Positions 7,991 to 17,452 of a stretch of DNA of 64,000 bases are shown one piece after another. The position numbers were made by a program, and so were the translations under genes. The notes below the pieces were generated by a model that searched no databases, was not told the DNA's origin, and saw nothing but the letters and a program-made list of their open reading frames with translations. This stretch comes from an uncultured Alphaproteobacteria bacterium (lineage in GTDB: Bacteria; Pseudomonadota; Alphaproteobacteria; JAPOUT01; G958296285), in the NCBI GenBank assembly GCA_958296285.1, contig OY282459.1, positions 124,001-188,000 on the forward strand, given 5' to 3'. Within the stretch, counting starts at the first letter, position 1. The number at the start of each line of letters is the position of its first letter.

Positions 7991-9111
7991 CCACCCCCCC
8001 CCTCGCGCGACATGAACTCCTCCAAAGTTCGCGCGAACCGCTCTGTCGCCTCGTCAAGAGCGGCGCTGGCGCGAAGCGCGTCAGGAAGCGCGTAAATCCC
8101 CATAGGACGCAGCTGAAAACCCCGCGCCGCCAAAAAACGATAGGCGCGAGACGCTTGATCCTCCCCGCGCGGAAACCGCATCAAAATGAAATTGGTCTCC
8201 GACAATGGCGCGTCCAACCCCAAAGCGATCGCCCTCTCCCGCATCGCAGCCCGCCAGCCTATCGCATGACGGCGGACGCGATCGGTGAATCCTACATCTT
8301 CATAAGCCGCCCGCCCGGCGGCGAGCGCCGCCCCGGAAACATTGAACGGCGCGCGCGTCCTGTTCAGCATCTCGGCGACCTCCGCCGGCGCGTAAGCCCA
8401 GCCCAAACGCAGCGCGGCGAGACCATAAATCTTGGAAAAAGTCCGCGTCATCACGACATTCTCGCTCTCCCCAACAAGAGACATGGCGGAAATATCATCC
8501 GCCCTGTCGGCATATTCGGCATAGGCGGCGTCTATGACAAGGAGCGTCTTTTCGGGAAGCGCCGCGTGAAGACGGCGAATCTCCTCCTCGCCCATGCAGC
8601 TGGAGGTCGGATTGTTCGGATTGGCGAGAAAGACGATTTTCGTCCGCTCCGAGACTTTCTCTAAAATCCGATCGGCGCGCGCCATCAGCTCCTCCTCCTC
8701 GGCGATGACGGGACGCCCGCCCGCCGCCAAAATCGCGATTCTGTAAATGGCGAAGCCATGCCGCATGTGAATCGCCTCGTCCCCCGCCTCCAAATAAATC
8801 TGCGCCAAGAGATGAATAATCTCGTCAGACCCCGCGCCGCAGACGATCCGCGCCGCCTCTATTCCGTGCCGCGCGGCGATTGTCTGCCGCAGCGCCGTCG
8901 CGTCTCCATCGGGGTAAAGCGAGAGATTGTCCGCCGCCTTCAAATAAGCCGCCCGCGCCTTCGCGCTCGCCCCGAAGGGCGACTCATTGGACGACATTTT
9001 CACCGCCCCCGGAATGGAAGAATCGGGCGCTTCGCCCCCCTGATAGCGGAGGATTTTGAGAATGCCGCCGCGCGGCTTCGGTCTGTCTTTCGCGCCTCTC
9101 ATCGCTTTCAT
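7987..9111 (-). CDS. hisC: Histidinol-phosphate/aromatic aminotransferase
   Basis: PLP-dependent class I/II aminotransferase. Start set at ATG 9111, which overlaps the stop of the upstream chorismate mutase gene (ATGA); the longer open frame beyond it is antisense-phase noise over that gene. Motifs: SSNESPFGAS near the N-terminus, FLANPNNPTSSCM, DAAYAEYA, and the PLP-lysine region TRTFSKIYGLAALRLGW. 374 residues. Between chorismate mutase and prephenate dehydrogenase it may serve both histidine and Phe/Tyr synthesis. Confidence 0.93.
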   Translation of the reverse strand: MKAMRGAKDRPKPRGGILKILRYQGGEAPDSSIPGAVKMSSNESPFGASAKARAAYLKAADNLSLYPDGDATALRQTIAARHGIEAARIVCGAGSDEIIHLLAQIYLEAGDEAIHMRHGFAIYRIAILAAGGRPVIAEEEELMARADRILEKVSERTKIVFLANPNNPTSSCMGEEEIRRLHAALPEKTLLVIDAAYAEYADRADDISAMSLVGESENVVMTRTFSKIYGLAALRLGWAYAPAEVAEMLNRTRAPFNVSGAALAAGRAAYEDVGFTDRVRRHAIGWRAAMRERAIALGLDAPLSETNFILMRFPRGEDQASRAYRFLAARGFQLRPMGIYALPDALRASAALDEATERFARTLEEFMSREGGGG

Positions 9112-9920
9112 GATCGCTTCACGGCGAGGGGTTTGGCGAAGCCGCCCAAATAGACGAGAGCGCCCATTCTCCGCGCGAGCGCGCTCAGCCTGTCGTCCCC
9201 TTTGGCGATATGACCGTCCAGCGCCAAGAGCGTCTGGCCTTCCTCGCGGCATAAAATCTCGCCGACAAGAGAGCCGTCTCGCAAATTTTGCGCGGGCGCG
9301 TCTTTGTCGTCCTTGGCGCGAAGGAGGGTGATGTCGTCTCCTGAGGCGCGCCATTCTCGGCGCATGACGACATAAAGCGCCGCGCCGTCTTCGCCGCCTG
9401 AAAGAAAAGGAAGGCGCGCGACAATCTGAAGGGGGGGCGTCAAGAGACGCCACCATCGCCTCCCCTCTTTCGGAAGGAGGCTTGTCGGCGCCGGCAGCAT
9501 CGCCAGCAGAGACGGATCCGCCTTGGCGGCTTTGAGCGTCTCTTCGGCGCTCTCTAAAAGGCGGATTGTTCCGCCCGCGCCGCATTGCGCCCGCGCGATG
9601 TCCAAGAAGCGCGGCGTCTCGGCGGGCGCGAAAAGCGCCGCCTCAAGAACTTTCCGCATTTGGATTTGTGCCGCCGCCGCGCAAATCTCCTGCCATATCC
9701 GCAAGAGCGATTCCAAAGCCATTGGCCCCCGATGGTCTCTTATCCGCGCGCGAAAGAGCGCCGCTTCGCGTTCAGGACGATAGGCGCTCTTTTCGCCTGA
9801 TGCGCGTTTTTTTTCGCCGAGCGCCGTCATGCGATCCATGCGCCGCATCAGACGGGCGTGGATTTCGGCGTCCAGCGCGTCAATCTCGCCTCTTATCGCT
9901 TCTATGCCATCTTTCTCCAT
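9108..9920 (-). CDS. Chorismate mutase (AroQ type) with C-terminal extension
   Basis: Converts chorismate to prephenate. Residues ~1-90 form the AroQ helical domain ([20 protein letters not shown], then [12 protein letters not shown] and RPEREAALF). Residues ~90-270 are an extra domain with no prephenate dehydratase TRF motif, so this is not a full P-protein. Alphaproteobacteria often carry such a two-part chorismate mutase beside hisC. Divergent from metX with about 100 bp between the starts; no SAM riboswitch was recognised in that gap. Confidence 0.82.
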   Translation of the reverse strand: MEKDGIEAIRGEIDALDAEIHARLMRRMDRMTALGEKKRASGEKSAYRPEREAALFRARIRDHRGPMALESLLRIWQEICAAAAQIQMRKVLEAALFAPAETPRFLDIARAQCGAGGTIRLLESAEETLKAAKADPSLLAMLPAPTSLLPKEGRRWWRLLTPPLQIVARLPFLSGGEDGAALYVVMRREWRASGDDITLLRAKDDKDAPAQNLRDGSLVGEILCREEGQTLLALDGHIAKGDDRLSALARRMGALVYLGGFAKPLAVKRS

Positions 9921-10022
9921 GCCTCTCGCCGCCCCTCTCGCCGCCCATTGCCGCTCTTTGCCGCCTCTCGCCGATCGCCTCTTTCGCGCGCCGCCTTTTC
10001 ACGACAGGCGAGATGGTGCAAT

Positions 10023-11912
10023 ATGAACCCTCTGCCGTCCCAACCGCAATCCCTCGCTGATGCCGCCATGCCAAGAGAAGAGAGAGACGAGATGATCTTC
10101 CGCCCCGATGAGCCTCTCGCTCTCGCCTGCGGCGAGGCGCTGCCCCAGCTGGAGATCGCCTATCAGACCTATGGCGCCTTGAATGCCGAAAAAAGCAACG
10201 CCGTTCTGATCTGCCATGGCATCACCGGCGATCAGCACGCGGCGGGCAGGCATCCGATCACGGAGAAGCCCGGATGGTGGGATCGCGTGGTCGGCGAGGG
10301 GAAGGTTTTGGATCCCTCTCGCTATTTCGTTATCTGCGCGAATGTGCTGGGGGGCTGCATGGGCTCTACGGGTCCCGGCAGCCTCAAGCCCGGCGGCGAC
10401 AAGCCTTACGGGCTGTCTTTCCCCGCCATCACGATCGGCGACATGGTGGAGGCGCAGAGGCGTCTGATTGATCATTTGGGGATAGAGCGGCTTTTATGCG
10501 TCATAGGCGGCTCTATGGGCGGCATGCAGGCGCTCCGATGGGCGGCGCGCTATTCGGATCGCTTGAGCGGAGTCGTTCCGATCGCGACTGCGGCTAGGCA
10601 TTCGGCGCAGAACATCGCCTTTCACGAGGTCGGACGCCAAGCGATCATGGCGGATCCGCGATGGCGGGGCGGCGATTACGCCGAGAGAGGCGAGACGCCT
10701 CAGAAGGGCTTGGCGGTCGCGCGGATGGCGGCGCACATCACCTATCTTTCCGAGCCGGCGCTTCATCGCAAATTCGGACGCAATCTGCAAGACAGGGAGC
10801 GCGTCTCTTATGGTTTTGAGGCGGATTTTCAGATAGAGAGTTATCTCAGGCATCAGGGTTTCACCTTCGTGGATCGTTTTGACGCGAACTCTTATTTGTA
10901 TCTGACGCGGGCGATGGATTATTTTGACTTGGCTGCTGATTATGGCGGCAATTTGGCGAAGGCTTTCGCGGCGAGCGCTTCGCGTTTTTGTCTGATTTCC
11001 TTCACGAGCGATTGGCTTTTCCCGACGGCTGACAGTCGGCAGATTTTGCGCGCGCTCAATGGGTCTGCCGCCGATGCCAGTTTCGTGGAGATTGAGAGCG
11101 ACAAGGGGCATGACGCTTTTTTGTTGGATGAGCCGGAGATGTTTGGCGTTTTGGACGGGTTTTTGAAATCGCTGTCGGGACGGAGCGATGGTCGGCGGCG
11201 CGGGGGGCGCGGCGGGGGCGAGGGCGAGGGGGGTTCGTCCTTTCGGGAGAATCGCGTGGATTTGGATGTGATTGCCGGGATGATTGCGCCTGAGGCTCGG
11301 GTTTTGGACATTGGCTGCGGCGATGGGGAGTTGCTTTCGCGGCTGATTGCGTCTGGTCGGCGGGGCGTTGGGATTGAGCTCAGTCAGGATGGGGTGAATC
11401 GCTGCGTGGCTCGGGGGCTTTCGGTTGTTCAGGGCGATGCGGACACGGATTTGGCGGATTATCCGGACGGCGCTTTTGACGATGTTGTTTTGAGTCAGAC
11501 TTTGCAGGCGGTGGGTCGTCCGCGGGCGGTTTTGGAGCAGATGTTGCGGATAGGGTCTCGGGCGATTGTGTCGTTTCCGAATTTTGGGCATTGGCGTTGT
11601 CGGTTGTATTTGGCGTTTTGGGGTCGGATGCCGATGACGTTGTTGCTGCCGCATTTTTGGTTTGAGACTCCGAATGCGCATTTATGCACGGTGATGGATT
11701 TTGAGCGGTTATGTTGGGAGATGGGTTTGAGGATGGAGCGTTTTGTGGGTTTGGATGGTGGTGGGAAGCCGCGGCGATTTTTGGGGAGGTTTGGGTTTTT
11801 GGCGAATTTATTTTCGGAGCAGGCGGTTTTTCTGCTGACGCGCTCCAGTGAAGGGGGGTTTGGGGGGCTTGCCCCCCAAGAGAAAGGGGGTTCGGGGGAA
11901 ACCCCCGAATAG
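10023..11912 (+). CDS. metXW: Fused homoserine O-acetyltransferase (MetX) and MetW
   Basis: One uninterrupted 629-residue frame joins two proteins that are normally encoded by adjacent genes. Residues ~20-385 are MetX, an alpha/beta-hydrolase that acylates homoserine: nucleophile Ser164 in [10 protein letters not shown], Asp330 in [12 protein letters not shown], His363 in DKGHDAF. A Gly/Arg-rich linker (~385-410) leads to MetW, a SAM-methyltransferase-fold partner ([14 protein letters not shown], then [16 protein letters not shown] and [11 protein letters not shown]) ending near FLLTRSS. The last 20 residues are translated from the downstream repeat. Start chosen at ATG 10023; an in-frame ATG at 10068 is possible. 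Confidence 0.92.
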   Translation: MNPLPSQPQSLADAAMPREERDEMIFRPDEPLALACGEALPQLEIAYQTYGALNAEKSNAVLICHGITGDQHAAGRHPITEKPGWWDRVVGEGKVLDPSRYFVICANVLGGCMGSTGPGSLKPGGDKPYGLSFPAITIGDMVEAQRRLIDHLGIERLLCVIGGSMGGMQALRWAARYSDRLSGVVPIATAARHSAQNIAFHEVGRQAIMADPRWRGGDYAERGETPQKGLAVARMAAHITYLSEPALHRKFGRNLQDRERVSYGFEADFQIESYLRHQGFTFVDRFDANSYLYLTRAMDYFDLAADYGGNLAKAFAASASRFCLISFTSDWLFPTADSRQILRALNGSAADASFVEIESDKGHDAFLLDEPEMFGVLDGFLKSLSGRSDGRRRGGRGGGEGEGGSSFRENRVDLDVIAGMIAPEARVLDIGCGDGELLSRLIASGRRGVGIELSQDGVNRCVARGLSVVQGDADTDLADYPDGAFDDVVLSQTLQAVGRPRAVLEQMLRIGSRAIVSFPNFGHWRCRLYLAFWGRMPMTLLLPHFWFETPNAHLCTVMDFERLCWEMGLRMERFVGLDGGGKPRRFLGRFGFLANLFSEQAVFLLTRSSEGGFGGLAPQEKGGSGETPE

Positions 11913-12148
11913 TCGGCGGGCGTGGCGAAACGAAGCGGGCGAAGCGCGTAGCGCAAGCCCGCGAGAAAGCCCGCCGACCCCCCTGCTTACAAGAGCTCTT
12001 CTAGCAGGGGGCGCGTGGGTGGGTCGCATTTGCTCGTTTCGCGTTGCTTCACTCGCAAATGCTTTTTTCCCACCCACCCACGCGCTTTCGGGGGGATTCC
12101 CCCCGACCCCCCCTTTCTCAAGGGGGGCAAGCCCCCCTTGACCCCCCT
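11849..12148. repeat. Modular intergenic repeat, copy 4
   Basis: Starts within the end of metXW (AAGGGGGGTTTGGGGGGC, then GCCCCCC) and ends one base before the plsC-like stop. The right end, read on the other strand, repeats the left (GGGGGGCTTGCCCCCC with a GAGAAAGGGGG tail), so the ends are imperfect terminal inverted repeats of about 40 bp. The core has the same AGTCGGCGGGCG stem, AAGAGCTCTT hairpin, CGTGGGTGGG stem and GGGGGGATTCCCCCC hairpin as copy 3. It lies between convergent genes. Confidence 0.9.
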
Positions 12149-12149
12149 C

Positions 12150-12902
12150 TTAACGCGATCCCTCCGCCTCTAACCGCGCCGTCCCAGCCTCTATATCCCC
12201 AACAAGACGAGCCATAAAAACCTCCCGCGACAAACCCGGCGGAATCACAGGCAAAGCCTCCACAACAATCCGACCAGACCTATGAACAAAAGACCGCCGA
12301 GGCCAAAATAAACCCGAATTCACCGCCATCGGAACACACGGCAACCCAAGACCCCGATAAAGAGCCGCAACCCCAGACTTGTAATCCGGCTCCGCGCCCG
12401 GCAAACGCCGCCGCCCCTCAGGAAAAATCACAATGCGATGACCGCTCGCCGCCCGCTTCCTCCCAAGCCGAATGAGCTTCCTCAACGCCGAAACCCCCGC
12501 GCCCCTGTCCAACGGAAGCGCCGAAAGTTTCAAAAGATAAAGCCCGTAAATCGGAATCGCAATCAAACTCCGCTTCATGACAATCGCGTTCATCGGAACA
12601 TGCGAGACAAGCGCCACCGTATCCCACGCCGATTGATGCTTGCAGGCAATGATGCAAGGCGCGTCAGGAAGCGAGTCAAAATTCCGAAACTCGCAAACCG
12701 TCCCCAAACACAAACGATAAATCCAAAAAGACGCCGCGCCCCATAAATGCGCGCCGCGATAAAGATAACGCTGCGGCAAAACAAGACACGGCAGCAAAAT
12801 GACGCAGCACACAGCCAAAAAACCATAAAACAAAACGGTGAAAAGCAAGGTGCGAAAAAAATTAACCAGCACAACGCCCCTCCGAAACTCCAGCGCAGCC
12901 AT
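12150..12902 (-). CDS. 1-acyl-sn-glycerol-3-phosphate acyltransferase (PlsC-like)
   Basis: Inner-membrane acyltransferase of phospholipid synthesis. A hydrophobic N-terminus (residues ~13-45) is followed by the four acyltransferase blocks: the HX4D motif in CKHQSAWDT, a block II region around VMKRSLIAIP, FPEGRRR and VPMAVNSG. 250 residues fits the family. Second acyl specificity cannot be read from sequence. Separated by 7 bp from ftsX upstream, so it is probably the last gene of the ftsE-ftsX transcript. Confidence 0.9.
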   Translation of the reverse strand: MAALEFRRGVVLVNFFRTLLFTVLFYGFLAVCCVILLPCLVLPQRYLYRGAHLWGAASFWIYRLCLGTVCEFRNFDSLPDAPCIIACKHQSAWDTVALVSHVPMNAIVMKRSLIAIPIYGLYLLKLSALPLDRGAGVSALRKLIRLGRKRAASGHRIVIFPEGRRRLPGAEPDYKSGVAALYRGLGLPCVPMAVNSGLFWPRRSFVHRSGRIVVEALPVIPPGLSREVFMARLVGDIEAGTARLEAEGSR

Positions 12903-12909
12903 GACGTCC

Positions 12910-13806
12910 TCAAAGCGACTCGTTCAAGATTCGGCGCATATGATAGCGCACCAGCCGATGGGTGAGAAGCGCCGCGAAAACGGGAATCAAAAGAAGAGCG
13001 GCATAATCCGCCGGCTCCAGAACAAAGCCCCCCGCCCAAAGCAAAAGAAGCGCGTCAGGCGCTTTCTCAGCGAGCGCGTCCAGCGCGAAAAGCGCCGCCG
13101 CGCCCAAAAGAACCCCCGCCATCCCCCAGCGAAAAATCAGAAGCAAAAACCAACTCTGAAGACGCCGCGCGATAAACCCCTCCTCCGCGCCGACATAAAG
13201 CAGAATCTCAATCGTGTCGCGATGAGCCATGCAAGCCAGCCGCGCGCCCAAAATGACAATCGCGCCCATGCCAAAAAGCCCGCAAGCCACGACAATCGCC
13301 GAAAGAAGCTGCACAAGAGTTCGCGCCTCGCCAACCCGCTTCGCCATTTCGCTCTCGGCGCTGCCGCTGGCGCCAGGCCAAAAACCCTCTATCTCCTCCA
13401 TCAAATCTCGGCGGAGAGAAAGATCCGAAACGCGCAGGCGAAGACCAATCAAACGCGGCAGAGGCAGCCACGCGGCGTCAAAATCCTCGCCGAGCCACGG
13501 CGCGATCAAATCGCCGACTGTTTCACGGGGAACGAATCGCGCCGCCGCGACAGATTCATGCTGATTGAGAAAATCCAAAAGCGCGCGCTCGCGCTCCTCC
13601 ATCCGCGCCTCGCTCTCGCCCTGCAGAAGAGGGAGATAGAGATCCATGCCGTGGAGATGGCGCTCTTGGAAAAGATCCGCCCAGCGCATGAGTCCGAGCG
13701 CGCCGCCGAGCGCCAAGGCGAGGAGGAACGTCATCAGCCCAAGAGCCGGACCCAGCACGCCGCGCGGCGCGGCAAGCGAAGGGATAAGACGCGAGCGCTC
13801 AGCCAT
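12910..13806 (-). CDS. ftsX: Cell division ABC permease FtsX
   Basis: Membrane partner of FtsE, which links the divisome to peptidoglycan hydrolase activation. 298 residues with a cytoplasmic N-terminus, a first transmembrane helix at ~20-40, a periplasmic domain, and three C-terminal helices (around LLSAIVVACGLFGMGAIVIL, GMAGVLLGAAALFAL and YAALLLIPVFAALL). The FtsX coupling segment RDTIEILLYVGAEEGFIAR is present. Its start lies 8 bp inside the end of ftsE, so the pair is co-translated. Confidence 0.9.
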   Translation of the reverse strand: MAERSRLIPSLAAPRGVLGPALGLMTFLLALALGGALGLMRWADLFQERHLHGMDLYLPLLQGESEARMEERERALLDFLNQHESVAAARFVPRETVGDLIAPWLGEDFDAAWLPLPRLIGLRLRVSDLSLRRDLMEEIEGFWPGASGSAESEMAKRVGEARTLVQLLSAIVVACGLFGMGAIVILGARLACMAHRDTIEILLYVGAEEGFIARRLQSWFLLLIFRWGMAGVLLGAAALFALDALAEKAPDALLLLWAGGFVLEPADYAALLLIPVFAALLTHRLVRYHMRRILNESL

Positions 13807-14461
13807 AAGAGAGCCGCCCCTCCTCCAAATGCAAAATCGCCGCCCTCTCCGGGCGCGACAAAGACGGCGTATGAGTCGCCAAAATGACGCTCGTGCCCAT
13901 GCGATTCATCTCGGCGAAAAGATGCAGGATGCGCTCGGCATTTTCCGGATCTATGTTGCCTGTCGGCTCGTCCGCCATCAGAATGTCCGGCCCGCCGACG
14001 ACGGCGCGCGCGACCGCCGCGCGCTGCTTCTCGCCGCCGGACAAAGTCGGCGGATAAGCGTCCCGCCTCTCCGCCAAGCCGACCCATTCAATCAGTTCCA
14101 AAACATCGCTCCTATAGCGACTCTGCCTCTCGCCGCGCGCGCGGAGCGGCAGCGCGATATTCTCATAAACCGTCATATGGGAAATGAGGCGGAATTCCTG
14201 AAAGACGATGCCCATGCGCCTCCGCAACAAAGAGCGCTCGCCGGGCGGCAGAAGCGAGACATCCTGATCAAAAATCCTGATGAGTCCGCGCGAAGGCTGC
14301 CGCGCGAGAAAAAAAAGACTGAGCAAAGAGGTCTTCCCCGCCCCGGAGGGGCCGACCAGCAGACAGAAGGCGTTTTTTTCTATCGTCAGAGAAACATCGC
14401 GCAGGATTTCCGGCCCATGTCCATAGCGCATGCCGACATTCTCGCAGGAGAGAATCGTCAT
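13799..14461 (-). CDS. ftsE: Cell division ABC ATPase FtsE
   Basis: Cytoplasmic ATPase that drives FtsX. Walker A GPSGAGKTSL, Q-loop in VFQEFRLI, ABC signature LSGGEKQRAAVARA, Walker B ILMADEPTGNID and a following H-loop in ILATHTPSL. 220 residues, the usual FtsE size. Overlaps ftsX by 8 bp downstream and the lysA stop by 4 bp upstream, giving a lysA-ftsE-ftsX-plsC run on the minus strand. Confidence 0.93.
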   Translation of the reverse strand: MTILSCENVGMRYGHGPEILRDVSLTIEKNAFCLLVGPSGAGKTSLLSLFFLARQPSRGLIRIFDQDVSLLPPGERSLLRRRMGIVFQEFRLISHMTVYENIALPLRARGERQSRYRSDVLELIEWVGLAERRDAYPPTLSGGEKQRAAVARAVVGGPDILMADEPTGNIDPENAERILHLFAEMNRMGTSVILATHTPSLSRPERAAILHLEEGRLSYG

Positions 14462-15774
14462 GGGCTTCGCCGCGCGGAAGAAGGCGCGCGCTCGTCAAGA
14501 AGCCATGGCGGAAGAGGATCGCGCTCCAGCATCTCTCGCCGGCTTTCGCGGGCGCGGGCGAGCCAAATGCGGGAATCCGAGACGATGATCTCGGCAAGGC
14601 GCGGGCGTCCATTATAGGAGGAGGCCATGACGGCGCCATAGGCGCCGGCGTCCATCAGGGCGATGAGATCGCCCGCCGCCATCGGAGGAAGAGGCGCGGC
14701 GGAGGCGAAGCGGTCGCCGCTCTCGCAGACGGGGCCGACGATTTGGCACGGCGCGGCGGGCGCGGCGGCGGCGCTTTTCGCCTCCTCCCTGACGGCGAGA
14801 ACGGCGTGGCTCGCGCCATAAAGGGCGGGGCGCAGAAAATCGTTCATCGCGGCGTCCACGACAAGGATTCGCTCGCCGGAAGGCGCGGTCTTCTGATAGA
14901 GGACGGAGGCGAGGAGAATCCCAGCCGAGGCGGTCAGCGCGCGCCCCGGCTCCAAAATGAGAGGGAGTTCGGTCTCGCGCCAAACTTGGCGGACGAGATC
15001 GGCATAGTCTTCCAGCGAGAGCGCGGCTCTCTCTAAATCTTGCCCATAGGCGAATCCGCCGCCCAAATCCAGCCGCGCCACCGGCAGCCCCTCCTGACGG
15101 AGCGCTTTCGCCAAGCCGGCGAGTTTTCCAAAAGCCTCGCGGAACGGGGCGGCGTCAAGAATCTGGCTTCCGATATGAACGGCGAGCCCCTGCATGGCGA
15201 GCGAAGGCTCTTTGGCGGCGGCGCGATAGATTTCGGGAATCTTTTCCAGAGGCAGTCCGAATTTGTCGCCTTCGCGCCCTGTGGCGATTTTCTCGTGTCC
15301 GCCCGCCGCGACATTCGGATTGACGCGGAGCGCCACAGGCGCGCGAATGCCGGAAGCCTGCGCGATCTCTATCAGCGCCGCCAGCTCCTCTTCCGATTCC
15401 ACATTGATTTGCGCGATGCCCATTTTAAGAGCGAGCGCGAGCTCCTCTTTCCTCTTGCCGACTCCGGAGAAGATGATGGCGGAGGGCTGAACGCCGGCTT
15501 GGAGAGCGCGGCGCATCTCGCCCTCCGAGACGATGTCCGCGCCCGCCCCAGCCCGCGCGAGGATCCTCACCACGGCCAGATTGAAATTCGCCTTCAGCGC
15601 GTAGCAGAGAAGGACGGGGCAGCCGCGAAGCGCCGCCGCCATGCGATCGTAAAGGGCGCGGAGTTCGCCCGCCGCATAGACATAGAGCGGCGTGCCGAAA
15701 CGCCGCGCGATCTCGTCCAGCGGCGCGTTCTCAGCATGGAGAATCCCGCGGCGATAAGAGAAACTGCCGGTCAT
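14458..15774 (-). CDS. lysA: Diaminopimelate decarboxylase
   Basis: PLP enzyme, last step of lysine synthesis (meso-DAP to lysine). Start set at ATG 15774 (MTGSFSYRRGILHAENAPLD), the family N-terminus, 7 bp after the lipoprotein stop. PLP-lysine in CYALKANFNLAVVRIL, glycine-rich phosphate loop in DLGGGFAYG, and the CESGDRFA substrate motif are all present. 438 residues is slightly long. Third gene of the argH-lipoprotein-lysA series common in Proteobacteria. Confidence 0.94.
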   Translation of the reverse strand: MTGSFSYRRGILHAENAPLDEIARRFGTPLYVYAAGELRALYDRMAAALRGCPVLLCYALKANFNLAVVRILARAGAGADIVSEGEMRRALQAGVQPSAIIFSGVGKRKEELALALKMGIAQINVESEEELAALIEIAQASGIRAPVALRVNPNVAAGGHEKIATGREGDKFGLPLEKIPEIYRAAAKEPSLAMQGLAVHIGSQILDAAPFREAFGKLAGLAKALRQEGLPVARLDLGGGFAYGQDLERAALSLEDYADLVRQVWRETELPLILEPGRALTASAGILLASVLYQKTAPSGERILVVDAAMNDFLRPALYGASHAVLAVREEAKSAAAAPAAPCQIVGPVCESGDRFASAAPLPPMAAGDLIALMDAGAYGAVMASSYNGRPRLAEIIVSDSRIWLARARESRREMLERDPLPPWLLDERAPSSARRSP

Positions 15775-15781
15775 GGCGGCG

Positions 15782-15967
15782 CTATTCCTCAAGAATGTCT
15801 TGGAGGGGATCGACATAACCGACATCCTCGGCGAGATCGTGCCAAGGCTCCGCTTGAGGGCTTGCGCCTGTCGGGGCGCGGGGCCGCGCGCTCCTGCCGC
15901 ATGAGGCGAGGAGGGCGAGGGAGGCGAGAACAGCGAAGGCGGCGAGGGCGGGGGCGGGGCGGCTCAT
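15782..15967 (-). CDS. lptM: Small LptM/YifL-like lipoprotein
   Basis: A 61-residue product: MSRPAPALAAFAVLASLALL is a signal peptide ending in a lipobox LLAS-C, then a short Pro/Ser-rich tail and an acidic C-terminus (YVDPLQDILEE). Position between argH and lysA is where Proteobacteria carry this small lipoprotein; in E. coli it assists LptD maturation. The symbol rests on size, lipobox and location; sequence similarity cannot be judged at this length. Start overlaps the argH stop (ATGA). Confidence 0.72.
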   Translation of the reverse strand: MSRPAPALAAFAVLASLALLASCGRSARPRAPTGASPQAEPWHDLAEDVGYVDPLQDILEE

Positions 15968-17388
15968 TTTTGATCTTTCCTTTGATCTCTCTCGGGTTTT
16001 TCGCCGATGAGTCTCTTGCGCCATTCTTCGGCGCGGGCGCTGACCTCTTTGGGCGCGGTGCCGCCATAAGAGACGCGCCGCGCGACCGCCTTTTCCAGCG
16101 AAAAACCGTCATAGGCGTCCTGCGTCATGCTGGGAATGATGGCGCGGATCTCGTCCCATTGGAGTTTGGCGAGATCGCCGCCTGTTTTTTCGGCGCGGCG
16201 TATCAGCGCGCCGACTTGGGCGTGGGCTTCGCGGAACGGGACCTTTTTTTCTTGAACGAGCCAATCGGCGAGATCGGTCGCCAACGGATAGCCTTTGGCG
16301 GCCATGCGGCGCATCGCCTCTTCATGGACTTTCAGCCCTGCGATCATGCCTGTCATGGCGGGAAGCGAGGTTTTGAGAGCGTCCAAAGATTGAAAGACCG
16401 CCTCCTTATCCTGCTGCATGTCTTTGGCGTAGGCGAGGGGGAGCGCTTTCATGACGATCAGCAAGTCGGTGAAGGCGCCGGCGGCGCGTCCCAGCTGCGC
16501 GCGGATGAGTTCGGCGGCGTCTGGATTTTTCTTTTGCGGCATCATGGAGGAGCCTGTCATATAGGCTTCGGGCAGCGAGACGAAGGCGAAGGCGGGGGAC
16601 GCCCACAGCACGATCTCTTCGGCGAGGCGCGAGAGATGCATGGCGATGATGGCGGCGGCGGACAGCGTTTCCAGCGCGAAGTCGCGGTCGGAGACGGCGT
16701 CCAGCGCATTCGCCGCCACGCCTTCCAAGCGGAGCGTTTTGGCGACTCTTTGTCTGTCAATCGGAAAGGAGGTTCCGGCGAGCGCGCCCGCGCCGAGCGG
16801 GTTTTGATTGACGCGGCGGCGGGCGTCTTTGAGCCTCGCGCGGTCGCGGGCGAGCATTTCCACATAGGCGAGGCAGTGATGTCCGAAGGTGATGGGCTGT
16901 CCGTTTTGGAGATGGGTGAAGCCCGGCATGATTGTCGCGGCGTGGGCGCGGGCTTGGCTCACCAGCGCTTTTTGGAGCGCCGCGAGCGCTTGTTGGAGCG
17001 CGTCTATCTCTTCGCGGATATAGAGGCGGAAGTCCAGCGCGACTTGATCGTTGCGCGAGCGCGCCGTATGGAGTTTGCCTGCGAGAGCCGCGCCCACTTT
17101 CTCGCCCAGCGCCGCTTCAATGTTCATATGGATGTCTTCCAGCGCGGCGTCAAAGGGGAAGCGCTCTTCGGCGATCTCTTTGGCGATGGCGTCCAGCGCT
17201 TCGCAGATTTTCTCGCTTTCTTTTTTCGTCAAGATTCCGCAATGGGCGAGCATTTGGCTATGGGCTTTGGAGCCTGCGATATCTTGGGCGTAGAGGCGTT
17301 TGTCAAAGCCTATGGAGGCGTTGAGCGCCTGCAGACGGGGATCGGGCGCGTGTTGGAATCGTCCTTTTCGCATTGTTTGGCGCGGCAT
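15964..17388 (-). CDS. argH: Argininosuccinate lyase
   Basis: Cleaves argininosuccinate to arginine and fumarate. The 474-residue frame holds the fumarase/aspartase-superfamily regions: LHTARSRNDQVALDFRLYIR, TIMPGFTHLQNGQPITFGHH, and the loop signature GSSMMPQKKNPDAAELIRA with the catalytic Ser. It starts about 65 bp from the divergent adenosyltransferase gene at 17453. Cytoplasmic homotetramer in the family. Confidence 0.95.
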   Translation of the reverse strand: MPRQTMRKGRFQHAPDPRLQALNASIGFDKRLYAQDIAGSKAHSQMLAHCGILTKKESEKICEALDAIAKEIAEERFPFDAALEDIHMNIEAALGEKVGAALAGKLHTARSRNDQVALDFRLYIREEIDALQQALAALQKALVSQARAHAATIMPGFTHLQNGQPITFGHHCLAYVEMLARDRARLKDARRRVNQNPLGAGALAGTSFPIDRQRVAKTLRLEGVAANALDAVSDRDFALETLSAAAIIAMHLSRLAEEIVLWASPAFAFVSLPEAYMTGSSMMPQKKNPDAAELIRAQLGRAAGAFTDLLIVMKALPLAYAKDMQQDKEAVFQSLDALKTSLPAMTGMIAGLKVHEEAMRRMAAKGYPLATDLADWLVQEKKVPFREAHAQVGALIRRAEKTGGDLAKLQWDEIRAIIPSMTQDAYDGFSLEKAVARRVSYGGTAPKEVSARAEEWRKRLIGEKPERDQRKDQK

Positions 17389-17452
17389 GGGGGCGTCCTT
17401 TTCTTGGCGAGTTTTCCTGATAGACTATGCGGTCTTTCGGGGACAATATCCT

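Noticed and set aside
9112-9585. N-terminal extension of hisC
   Set aside because: Open only because of base composition over the chorismate mutase gene; Arg-rich and not part of the aminotransferase family. ATG 9111 overlaps the upstream stop.
9921-10022. SAM-II riboswitch upstream of metX
   Set aside because: The ~100-bp gap is C/T-rich, and I could not find the conserved SAM-II core or pseudoknot.
17300-17452. Upstream extension of the adenosyltransferase
   Set aside because: Antisense to the argH start region; the family N-terminus is at 17453.
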